Source: CAYLMG01 sp964568365 (GTDB lineage: Bacteria; Planctomycetota; Phycisphaerae; Sedimentisphaerales; Anaerobacaceae). Taken from it: a stretch of DNA of 18,581 bases. The DNA lies in assembly GCA_964568365.1 (NCBI GenBank), contig CAZMQF010000032.1:1-18581 (forward strand). Direction: 5' to 3'. Position numbers and translations under genes: made by a program. Position 1 is the stretch's first letter; every line of letters begins with the position of its first letter. Below the pieces are notes generated by a model that saw only the letters and a program-made list of their open reading frames with translations, was not told where the DNA came from and did not search any database. Shown piece by piece: positions 1 through 6,891 of this stretch.

Positions 1-576
1 CATTGCGTCGTCGCTGATTTTGCTGCTGTCAAGGTTCTTCAGATTCGCATAGGCATCTTTTAGAATTTTTACATCGAATACCTGCGGTGTCTGGCCTTCA
101 TAAAGGTTAGTTCTGTCAACGGTCTGGACGATTGAGCCGTTTTGCACTTTTTTTAATGTTGCGACGACGGGTGCAGCCAGCATAGCCGCTCCGGATTTTT
201 GGGCGGCTGTGATACAATCGTCGAGCCACTGTTTTTTGACACAGCAGCGTACCGCATCGTGGACGGCTACAAGGTCGATATTGTCTTTGACAAGCTCAAG
301 CGCTTTTTGCACAGTTTCGAAACGTTCTGCTCCGCCGAAGCAGATTTTGACGTTGAAAAATTTAAGGTTTGCGCCCCATTTAATCTGTACCATTTCCTCA
401 TCTTCGGGCTGAATCGCCAGTAGAATCTGTTTGACATCGTCGCGGTTGTCGAACAGCTCAATGCTTCTTACAAAGACAGCTCTGCCGGCAACATCGACGA
501 AGGGTTTTTTTCTTTTGCCGGGGAATCTGCTGCTTGAGCCAGCTGCACAAATAATTGCTGCAATGTTTTTCGCCAT
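1..576 (-). CDS. ispD: 2-C-methyl-D-erythritol 4-phosphate cytidylyltransferase (3' end cut by window edge)
   Basis: This cytosolic enzyme transfers CMP from CTP to methylerythritol phosphate in the non-mevalonate isoprenoid pathway. The window shows the first 192 residues of a family usually about 230 long; the rest lies beyond base 1. Visible motifs: the N-terminal nucleotide loop AAGSSSRFPGKRKK (residues 11-24), GGAERFETVQKAL (81-93), VHDAVR (105-110, normally VHDAARP; the Asp and Arg are kept but Ala and Pro are replaced by Val and Cys), the APVVATLKK segment (135-143), the RTNLYEGQTPQVF motif (155-167) and SDDA (188-191). The ATG at 576 gives the family's expected N-terminus MAKNIAAIICAAG. 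cobO lies upstream on the same strand, separated by an inverted-repeat patch, so co-transcription is uncertain. The assignment is firm. Confidence 0.93.
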   Translation of the reverse strand, partial: MAKNIAAIICAAGSSSRFPGKRKKPFVDVAGRAVFVRSIELFDNRDDVKQILLAIQPEDEEMVQIKWGANLKFFNVKICFGGAERFETVQKALELVKDNIDLVAVHDAVRCCVKKQWLDDCITAAQKSGAAMLAAPVVATLKKVQNGSIVQTVDRTNLYEGQTPQVFDVKILKDAYANLKNLDSSKISDDAM

Positions 577-634
577 ACTAAACAACCTAAAATTTATTGG
601 TTTTTAATAAATAATGGAACACCAGGATAAACTC

Positions 635-810
635 GAAATCCGAATATCGAAATCCGAAACAATGTTCAAAATATCAAATTACCAAAATTCAAAACGTTGT
701 TTGTTTGGCTTAAGCCCGCTGAAAAGGCAGTTTTGGACATTTGAATTTGTGAAATTCGGATTTGTTTCCACCGTCAGGCGTCCTTCGGAGAATTTCGGAT
801 TTAGTGCTTC
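635..810. repeat. ORF-less inverted-repeat patch related to the four-helix-bundle cassettes
   Basis: This patch fills the ispD-cobO gap. Its left edge (635-662) reads GAAATCCGAATATCGAAATC followed by CGAAACAA, matching the ends of the cassettes at 15827-16304 and 17969-18442. The right part holds the complementary arm: 751-769 contains AAATTCGGATTTG and 791-810 reads AATTTCGGATTTAGTGCTTC. The arms also pair further in, with CAAATTACCAAAA on the left against CAAATGTCCAAAA on the reverse complement of the right. Unlike the other two copies it carries no four-helix-bundle ORF, so it looks like a deletion derivative or a MITE-like relative. The 136-residue plus-strand reading frame across it has no resemblance to a protein I know and is rejected. 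Confidence 0.55.
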
Positions 811-832
811 GTTTTTTCAAAGAACAATAATT

Positions 833-1372
833 TTAAAATTCGATACCGCGTCTGGCCTGGATGCCTTTATCAAACGGATGCTTTATATTTTTCATTTCCG
901 TTACCAGGTCAGCCATATCGAGCAATTCGTCGGTGGCACCTCGGCCTGTCATCACGAGCTCGACTTTCGGGTCTTTGCTGTTGATAATGTCCCTGATATC
1001 TTCAAGTCTTGCAAGGTTTTTTGAGAGACAAAATACAATCTCATCGAGTATAATCACATCGTAAAATCTCTTTTGGGCCGTCTCAGCGATCCGTTTAAGA
1101 ACGTCTGCGATTGCACTTTTGGCCTCGGCGACTTTTTCTTTGTCGTTCAGCGAATTTTCATCCCAGCTTACATCGAGACATTCAACTCTTATTCTAACTG
1201 CTCCCAGCTTCAGCGCAAATCGCTCGCCGGTATCGACAGATGGAGGCTTCAGGAATTGATATACTAAGACCTTGTTGTTCTGACCTGCAGCTCTAAGGGC
1301 AAGGCCGAAAGCAGCAGTCGTTTTGCCCTTGCCCCGGCCTGTATAAATCTGTACGAGTCCTTTCTCAAGCAT
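833..1372 (-). CDS. cobO: cob(I)yrinic acid a,c-diamide / cob(I)alamin adenosyltransferase (CobO/BtuR type)
   Basis: This enzyme transfers the adenosyl group of ATP to the reduced cobalt of corrinoids, giving adenosylcobalamin-type cofactors. At 179 residues it has normal family length. The N-terminal P-loop TGRGKGKTTAAFGLALRAAG is at residues 11-30; the RGKGKTT form is diagnostic of CobO/BtuR rather than PduO or EutT. VYQFLKPP follows the first strand, and VIILDEIVF is the Walker B-like segment. The C-terminus GRGATDELLDMADLVTEMK and the closing KGIQARRGIEF are typical of the family. The ATG at 1372 gives the standard start MLEKGLVQIYTGRGKGK; there is no clear ribosome binding site ahead of it. 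It is the only cobalamin gene in the window, so it may serve salvage or a pathway encoded elsewhere. Confidence 0.93.
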   Translation of the reverse strand: MLEKGLVQIYTGRGKGKTTAAFGLALRAAGQNNKVLVYQFLKPPSVDTGERFALKLGAVRIRVECLDVSWDENSLNDKEKVAEAKSAIADVLKRIAETAQKRFYDVIILDEIVFCLSKNLARLEDIRDIINSKDPKVELVMTGRGATDELLDMADLVTEMKNIKHPFDKGIQARRGIEF

Positions 1373-1993
1373 ACAGCTATAATAAGGCTAAAAACCGGAA
1401 TTTGGAATCAAAAATTAGAACTACATATTGCCCTATAAACCAAAAGCTGATTCCAACGAAAAAAAACCTTATTTTTCGGGTGGTGCAGGAATTTCCTGAC
1501 AAAGAGCCTTGGTGGGCAAAAAATCATAACCTTCTTTACATAAGCACTTTACGCGCACTATCAGGTTTTAGGCTGGTTTTAATCAAAAAATTTTCTTATC
1601 CTGGAAATATTTCTATTGACAAAAATACAGTAAAAATGGTATCGTAATATTGTATGCGAGGTGGGTAAACTCCTTATAAAAGGGTGTTTTGTGGGATTTT
1701 ATCTGTCCTTGTAGTAGTAATTTGGCAGAGAGGGTGAAGTGAGAAGGGTGAGTCAAAAGGCTTTGCATGGAAGCCGAGCATGAGGAGTAAGGGTAACTGC
1801 AAGATTCCTTCCGCTTTTCCGCCTCTTAATAATAGTTTGTGAAAATTGTTTGAGACTTGTATTCATCTCTGGCAAGGGCTGTTTGGTGTGTTGCCAAACG
1901 GAAAATAAAAAGATGGATACTTGTCGAGAGCAGTTTTAAATGTTTGGTTTTTCGTAAACCATGCAAAAGAAGAGTTAGTGAAGTAAGGAGAAG
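1373..1993 (+). other. 621-bp non-coding region containing the long leader of the PEP-CTERM gene
   Basis: No convincing gene lies here; an 81-residue plus-strand frame at 1402-1647 is low-complexity and has no ribosome binding site. The right half, after the promoter at 1616-1645, would be a transcribed leader of about 340 bases. It can form several hairpins: GGCTT/AAGCC at 1759-1775, an 8-bp stem around GTTTGG/CCAAAC at 1879-1901, and TGGTTT/AAACCA at 1945-1961. None is followed by a T-run, so they do not look like attenuators. I could not match the leader to a riboswitch class; in particular the c-di-GMP-I core is not evident. Confidence 0.5.
1616..1645 (+). promoter_or_regulatory. candidate sigma-70 promoter for the PEP-CTERM gene
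   Basis: A perfect TTGACA at 1616-1621 is followed after 18 bases by TATCGT at 1640-1645, with a second A/T-rich hexamer TAATAT at 1645-1650. It points toward the plus-strand PEP-CTERM gene about 340 bases downstream, the only gene in that direction. The -35 box is perfect and the -10 box is only fair. Confidence 0.45.
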
Positions 1994-2947
1994 ATGATGA
2001 AGAAACTGTTAATTCTTATGTTAATTATTACCTTTGCCGGTGCGGCACAGGGAGCGTATTTCGTGGATGACTTCGACCACCTGATGGATGCCGATTGGAA
2101 TACAATTGACTATCAGGGCTGGTATATGAACCTGATAGCACCAGGGACTTATCCCGGCGACGGTGCGCAGGTTATTGGCGCCTGGGATGGCTATCAGTCG
2201 CTACCCGACCCTATTTCAGGCATATCACCAACAATATATGCCTCTAACTGGGTGGATTGTTTCAATGGCAACATGGACCAAATGTGGTCGGAGGACGTAC
2301 CGCATGCCTGGAACCCGGGCTCTCCTGAGAATACCTTAAACGGTGTACTCAGAATGACAAATAGCGGCGGTGGCTGGGAATATAGCGCGAACAGCGGACC
2401 GTTCCTCTATAAGGAGATTACTGGTAACTTTCAGGCAGATGTAGAGGTTGTCGGCTTCGACTACTTGTGGCACAATGCGGGCGGCCTGATGGCACGCCAA
2501 GCAAATCCGGGTGACTTAGGTGCTACTGAGAACTGGGTCGCTCTGTGGTTCTTCCCGATGTATGCCCAGGGTAACGTAGCGAAATCCACCACCACGGGCG
2601 GCAACACCCTTACCAGAGGGGCAACGGGTTATAATGCTGATGGTTCTACTAATCCGTTTCTGAGACTTGTGCGTGAGGGCACCGCGTTCAAATTTTATAC
2701 AAGTCTGGATGGCGTTATTTATAACCCACTTACGGTTCCGGATGCTATAGACCCGAACATAATGGTTCCTCTTGTTATTGATCGTCCTGATTTGTCTGCA
2801 GAGCTCCAGGTTGGTATCTTTGGGGCCAACTTTACAAATGATTGGGTAGGTACTTACGAGTTCGATAACTTTGTGCTGGTACCTGAGCCGGCAACAATTG
2901 CGTTGCTCGGTCTGGGTGGACTTGCATTGATTCGCAGAAAACGCTAA
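1994..2947 (+). CDS. PEP-CTERM sorted secreted protein with a concanavalin-like/DUF1349-type domain
   Basis: This is an exported protein predicted to be processed by an exosortase. Residues 1-20 form a signal peptide (KK, then LLILMLIITFAGAAQGA). The last 22 residues are a full PEP-CTERM signal: VPEP, a hydrophobic stretch ALLGLGGLALI, then RRKR. The middle, from about residue 135 (FLYKEITGNFQADVEV, then GGLMAR, then LRLVREGTAFKFYTSLDG, then LQVGIFGA) has the strand pattern of the DUF1349/laminin-G-like beta-sandwich often found in surface or glycan-binding proteins. Two ATGs are in tandem; AAGGAG at 1985-1990 is only 3 bases from the first (1994) and 6 from the second (1997), so translation probably begins at 1997. 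It is the only plus-strand gene here, has its own promoter and terminator, and appears monocistronic. The ligand is unknown. Confidence 0.85.
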   Translation: MMKKLLILMLIITFAGAAQGAYFVDDFDHLMDADWNTIDYQGWYMNLIAPGTYPGDGAQVIGAWDGYQSLPDPISGISPTIYASNWVDCFNGNMDQMWSEDVPHAWNPGSPENTLNGVLRMTNSGGGWEYSANSGPFLYKEITGNFQADVEVVGFDYLWHNAGGLMARQANPGDLGATENWVALWFFPMYAQGNVAKSTTTGGNTLTRGATGYNADGSTNPFLRLVREGTAFKFYTSLDGVIYNPLTVPDAIDPNIMVPLVIDRPDLSAELQVGIFGANFTNDWVGTYEFDNFVLVPEPATIALLGLGGLALIRRKR

Positions 2948-2976
2948 GCTTTCTGTTGTTCAACCAAAGGTAAATT

Positions 2977-3010
2977 CGAGGCCTGCACAATAGTGCAGGC
3001 CTCGTTGTTT
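2977..3010 (+). terminator. strong rho-independent terminator of the PEP-CTERM gene
   Basis: A perfect 12-bp stem, CGAGGCCTGCAC (2977-2988) and GTGCAGGCCTCG (2993-3004), encloses the loop AATA and is followed by TTGTTTT. It starts about 30 bases after the PEP-CTERM stop. The T-run is on the plus side only, so it protects the convergent PilZ gene from read-through. Confidence 0.9.
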
Positions 3011-3087
3011 TAAATAAAAAAAATTTCCCTCGATATAAAAAGAGATTCAAGACCGGGGAAAATAAAGGCTGGATTCTATATAGATTT

Positions 3088-3477
3088 TTATATAGTTACA
3101 GCCTTGAGTCTTTGGATGGTGTCAAGCTCGCTTGAGCCTTGCTCGCCGGGCTTAAAAGGTAAAGGCTCGGCAAACTGAACGGCTATCTGGCTGAGAAAGT
3201 TGTTCACCTTATCAACACGATGCACACTGCCGGAGCGAGTGAAATTGGCAAGGTTAAAGCTGCTATCCGAACTGAAGCAGGGCACGCTGAAGCGAGCCGT
3301 TATGGGCTGTCCCGGGTATGGACAGTCCTGGTCCGGGTAACAGGTAAAGGCTGCTGCTGTGCTGCTTACGTCAATCATCTGTCCCTGCAAAAGGATTTCG
3401 TTGAAATCCTCTGCGAACCACACCGGCCAGTGATAACGAAGCCTTCTTTCCCTTCTTCGCTCGCTTTTCTGTTTCAT
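3088..3477 (-). CDS. small PilZ-domain protein, likely c-di-GMP binding
   Basis: This is a 129-residue stand-alone PilZ domain, the usual receptor fold for cyclic di-GMP. The arginine cluster RRRERRLR (residues 7-14) contains the RxxxR motif, and IDVSSTAA (35-42) occupies the place of the second motif (D/N)xSxxG, with Ala where Gly is usual. VHRVDKVNNFLSQIAVQF is the typical closing strand pair of the domain. There is no signal peptide or membrane segment, so it should be cytosolic. The ATG at 3477 has no obvious ribosome binding site but places the arginine motif at the N-terminus as expected. It converges on the PEP-CTERM gene. It has no catalytic partner nearby, so which process it controls cannot be read from the context. 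Confidence 0.75.
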   Translation of the reverse strand: MKQKSERRRERRLRYHWPVWFAEDFNEILLQGQMIDVSSTAAAFTCYPDQDCPYPGQPITARFSVPCFSSDSSFNLANFTRSGSVHRVDKVNNFLSQIAVQFAEPLPFKPGEQGSSELDTIQRLKAVTI

Positions 3478-3773
3478 TGTTAAATAGCCTTATAAAGACG
3501 GTCAGCTTTATATTTGAAAATCGTCAAAGAGAAGAGATTACTTTACGAAAGATTTTAAAATTAGGCACGACTGTGGGCGGTGGTATTTTGAGAGGTCGGA
3601 CTTATTTTGAGATTATCCAGCATCAAAGCGGCAAATTTTTCTCATCTTTTTTCAGTCATTTATCGCTTTGTTCCTATAATCAGCCAGATTTCAATAATCA
3701 AAACAAGATTTTGGTGCAGCCAGAATCGCCTTTAGAGCTAAAGACGTCTGTCAGCCTACAAAACAGGGGAATC
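3478..3773. other. non-coding gap between the PilZ and MetF-fusion genes
   Basis: About 296 bases with no credible gene. It holds a 14-bp palindrome CTTTAGAGCTAAAG (3730-3743) just past the end of the fusion gene, without a T-run. I see no clear promoter for the PilZ gene. Confidence 0.5.
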
Positions 3774-6236
3774 TTAACGTATTTTTTTTCTATTTTTTGC
3801 GCAGAATTCGCCCATCAGCTTCATTGCTTTATTGAGCTTATCGGGTGAGCCGTCCATTTTCACGAAGGCATCGACAAGCTCCAGAAGCTCCGGGGCCGGT
3901 TCAAGGAAGCCATATCTATGGGCTGTATTGAGGATAGCGGCGTCAAGTCCGTATTCCATAGCCTTTGCCGTATAAGCCCTGCAGACGCCGATTTTTCGGC
4001 CGGGAAGGTCGCGGACGCTGTTGCTGACCCCAAGAGAGAAATGGGCTTTTTTCATTCTGCGGTCGTTTTTGATTTTTTTGATGGTCTGAAAAGCGCGATA
4101 CGTATAACCCGGCACACCCGGCTCCATCGGCATATCTATAGCTAAAGGAAAGACAGTAGAGTCAAAGAAAATCTCTTCGGTCTTAAAACCATATTTATCG
4201 ACAGCCGAGTCGAAAAGACGCTTCGCAAACGAGAAAAGCTCGTCGATAGAGTGCGAACCGCCTGGGCCGGTCGGTTTTTCTTCGCTTACCAATAATCCGA
4301 TGAAACCGAAATCATAATCCTTTTTCAGGGCAAACATCTTATCCATCGTATAGACCTTGATGGAGTTCAAAAGAGGTTTGCCGACAGATTCGTCTGTGTT
4401 GTACCATTCCTTCAAGCCGGCGAGCAGGACATCGTCGTTGCTGCTGTCCACGCAGACGGGGATACCTCTGCCCCATTTACGTACCAGCTTGACGTATTCT
4501 TTTGTCATATCGACAGCGAACTGCGGGTCATCTTCACCAAAGGCGTCGAGATTAACCTCGATATAGTCGGCACCTTCTTCAACCTGGGACTCAATCAGGG
4601 CGCGAATATAATTCAACGGCCCGGACTGTTTTGTATATGCGTCAGGGCCAAGCTCAGCCAACTGCTTCATTATCCTGCCGGTCTTCGGTATCGATGCGTG
4701 AATGACCTCGCCAATGTAGATTATGGGATTCTTAATCGTATGGTCTCTGGCAAACAGATAATTCAGAACCGAAGCTGTATGTTCCAGCTCGGGCTTACGT
4801 GGTTTGTTTATCGTTGCGCGCAGGCGCTCAATGCCATTTTTTTCTGCAGCGGCCGCCTCATATACAGACTCGCCGACGCAAATCCGCTCGAGATTATTTC
4901 CGCAGTAACCGTCAACGGTGGCATCTCCGCAGGGGACGTTATCAAGTCCCTTTTCGCATTCGCCTATCGTACAATATCCAAAGTTCTCAGGCAGGTAGCA
5001 ATCGCCGCATTCCTGGCACTCGAACATAAGGTACTTAACGGCCTTCTCAGATGCATTAAATGATTTATAAAAGAAGCCTGAGCCTTTCTTTGTTCCCAGG
5101 GCAGACATCGCCGCCCTGAAACACCTAAAGCCGGTGTAACGGTTATCAAGAATCGTACGATGCAAAAAGTTAAAGACGCGGTGTCTGAACTTTTTTCGAT
5201 ATTTTTTGAGCTGGACTCTTCGGCCGGTGTCGTCATAAAGATAGAAGCCGTTTTTTTTCGGCCAGTAAAGGTTGTCCTTAAACTGCTCCCAGCCGTCGCC
5301 TATCTGTGCAGCCCTGTTTAAGATGCGGCTGAAACTATCGAAGCTTTGAACACCGCCGATATCGACGCCGGCAGCCCCGAGGGCCTTATACATCGCTACC
5401 TGCTGGGCAGCCCGCTCTATGTGGTCGTCGAGAGTTTCCGCATATAACCTGGAGAGCAGCTCATCACTTACGAAACAGCCCATCAGTTTTATATGGTGCA
5501 TCAATCTGGGTGCGGCGGTGGTTGTGCTCAAAAGATATACGTTGCCGATAACGGGCACATCGATTTTGTTTTCCTTTAAGTACGTGAACAGGTCTGCTGA
5601 TTTTTTCCAGTCCCAGCCCATCTGTGTTATGAAAAAGTCTGCACCGCATCTGATTTTCTTTTCCATTTTGTAATACTGCTGCATTTGTGAGGCTTCGGTA
5701 TATTTGAAGGGAGAAACTGCCGCACCTGGGTAAAACTGAAACACGTTGTTAATATTCTCCGGCCTGCATTTGATGTACTGCTGGTTATTCATATACCTTA
5801 TGAGGTTGAGCAGGCCTGGTGAGTCAAGCTCAAAAATTTTCTTTGCAGTTGTCGGTTTATCACCTGTAAGTGCTAAAACGCTTTCAGCACCGGCCTTTTT
5901 GAATCCCATAAGAGAGCTTAGAATGGCGATGCTGTTCTGGTCTTTGCAGGTGATATGCGGGACAAAATCGAGCCCACAGAGCAAATCTTTGTTCTGCAGC
6001 TCCCGGAGCACTTCCGAAGGCTCTATATTGGCTACGCCTGACGGATTTTGAGGACTTGTTATTGCGACGAAATCAAATCCTGGTGGTATTGCAGGGTCAG
6101 GAGCTTTCTTGTAATCCTGTAAGAACTTTTCTATGGGTGTAAAATTGAAGCCCGGCCCGGCAGCCAGCTCAGCCAATACGGTAAAGCGTTGTCTGCTTTT
6201 GAGCTTCTCGTTCAGCCTTTTTTGGTCGCTTCTCAA
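3774..6236 (-). CDS. MetF-MetV-methyltransferase fusion: methylenetetrahydrofolate reductase with C-terminal pterin-binding methyltransferase domain
   Basis: Three parts are joined in 820 residues. Residues about 15-310 form a MetF-type TIM barrel (AEL with the likely catalytic Glu23; ALTGDKP at 122-128). Residues about 395-465 carry the MetV/MTHFR_C cysteine cluster: C407, C410, C413, C422, C427, C436, C445 and C453, within a CxxCxxC, NVPCG, GYCG, RICVGESVYEA order. Residues about 500-790 are a DHPS-like pterin-binding methyltransferase (VDSSN at 596-600, NSI at 624-626, FDSTVFPLA at 691-699, GVSNS at 736-740, GLDAAILN at 763-770), like AcsE or the folate domain of MetH. By family knowledge it would reduce methylene- to methyl-tetrahydrofolate and pass the methyl group to a corrinoid protein; that coupling is inference. 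It starts with TTG, six bases after AAGGAG. No corrinoid protein or CODH/ACS gene is nearby. Confidence 0.82.
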   Translation of the reverse strand: MRSDQKRLNEKLKSRQRFTVLAELAAGPGFNFTPIEKFLQDYKKAPDPAIPPGFDFVAITSPQNPSGVANIEPSEVLRELQNKDLLCGLDFVPHITCKDQNSIAILSSLMGFKKAGAESVLALTGDKPTTAKKIFELDSPGLLNLIRYMNNQQYIKCRPENINNVFQFYPGAAVSPFKYTEASQMQQYYKMEKKIRCGADFFITQMGWDWKKSADLFTYLKENKIDVPVIGNVYLLSTTTAAPRLMHHIKLMGCFVSDELLSRLYAETLDDHIERAAQQVAMYKALGAAGVDIGGVQSFDSFSRILNRAAQIGDGWEQFKDNLYWPKKNGFYLYDDTGRRVQLKKYRKKFRHRVFNFLHRTILDNRYTGFRCFRAAMSALGTKKGSGFFYKSFNASEKAVKYLMFECQECGDCYLPENFGYCTIGECEKGLDNVPCGDATVDGYCGNNLERICVGESVYEAAAAEKNGIERLRATINKPRKPELEHTASVLNYLFARDHTIKNPIIYIGEVIHASIPKTGRIMKQLAELGPDAYTKQSGPLNYIRALIESQVEEGADYIEVNLDAFGEDDPQFAVDMTKEYVKLVRKWGRGIPVCVDSSNDDVLLAGLKEWYNTDESVGKPLLNSIKVYTMDKMFALKKDYDFGFIGLLVSEEKPTGPGGSHSIDELFSFAKRLFDSAVDKYGFKTEEIFFDSTVFPLAIDMPMEPGVPGYTYRAFQTIKKIKNDRRMKKAHFSLGVSNSVRDLPGRKIGVCRAYTAKAMEYGLDAAILNTAHRYGFLEPAPELLELVDAFVKMDGSPDKLNKAMKLMGEFCAKNRKKIR

Positions 6237-6452
6237 ATAAATCTCCTTTCAGACTCAGGAAATACCGTTTTATATCATAGCTGTAAAATTTACTCGACTG
6301 CATTAAGCGAAATCCTGCCTGGTTTTGCTCAGATTGTATAATCTGAAAGCTGAAAGCTCAATATCTATTTATGACCTTTTACGACAAAGACTTACGTGGT
6401 TTCAGCCAGCTTTTTTACTAATACTTTGGCATACGAAAGCTTGGGACAATAA

Positions 6453-6470
6453 GTTTGATAGTTATCAAAC
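6453..6470. promoter_or_regulatory. 18-bp perfect palindrome, operator-like
   Basis: GTTTGATA-GT-TATCAAAC is an inverted repeat with 8-bp arms and a 2-base centre, the form expected of a dimeric repressor site. It lies about 220 bases upstream of the MetF-fusion start on that gene's promoter side. The bound protein is unknown. Confidence 0.35.
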
Positions 6471-6472
6471 AT

Positions 6473-6492
6473 TGTGGATAACCTGTTGAAAA
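6473..6492 (-). promoter_or_regulatory. tandem DnaA-box-like sequences
   Basis: Read on the minus strand, TTATCCACA (6473-6481) is a perfect DnaA box; next to it, two bases away, TTTTCAACA (6484-6492) differs from the consensus TTWTNCACA at one position. A third, TTATCCACG, lies at 6747-6755. This can be part of an origin, a DnaA-regulated site, or chance in A/T-rich DNA; there is no dnaA, dnaN or gyrB gene in the window. Confidence 0.3.
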
Positions 6493-6891
6493 CCCAATAG
6501 CAGTTTCCCTAATTTATCTTAAGAAAGCTAAACATATTTTCTTGAGCAACTTTGTCTACTTATTTCGATTATCTTTCTTCGATTTCAATATTTTTCGTTA
6601 AAAACACATAAGTAGCTGTGATAAAAGGGCTTACGTTCAGGTAGCGAGCCGGCTTACAAGGTTGGCTTTATAAGGGGTCAACTCGGCCGAGAAAAGCTGA
6701 GTGGTAATAAAAATGTGGTTCTCAGATGTAATAAAATTTTAACTTTCGTGGATAATTTGAAAATCAGGCATAAAATTCGCTATGAATCGTCAAAAAAATA
6801 CCTCCGCAAAGGCCAAAAAACGCTATATTCAATACCTCAAAAAAAACCTTATTTTATCATCAAAAAGAGGCATCAAGGGCAGTAAAGAGGT

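Larger units (their letters stand above)
6237..6891. other. 655-bp AT-rich non-coding region
   Basis: No gene can be supported here. The region is notably A/T rich and contains an 18-bp palindrome (6453-6470), two adjacent DnaA-box-like sequences (6473-6492) and a third (6747-6755), described separately. It separates the MetF fusion from the glycan-degradation genes. The side next to the fusion gene should also hold that gene's promoter, but I could not fix one with confidence. Confidence 0.5.

Noticed and set aside
614..1024. 136-residue plus-strand ORF between ispD and cobO
   Set aside because: It is translated from the repeat patch and the antisense of cobO, is low in recognisable motifs and has no ribosome binding site.
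1402..1647. 81-residue plus-strand ORF
   Set aside because: No family resemblance and no ribosome binding site; it overlaps the promoter of the PEP-CTERM gene.
1740..1830. c-di-GMP or cobalamin riboswitch in the PEP-CTERM leader
   Set aside because: The conserved core sequences of either class are not present; only generic hairpins are seen.
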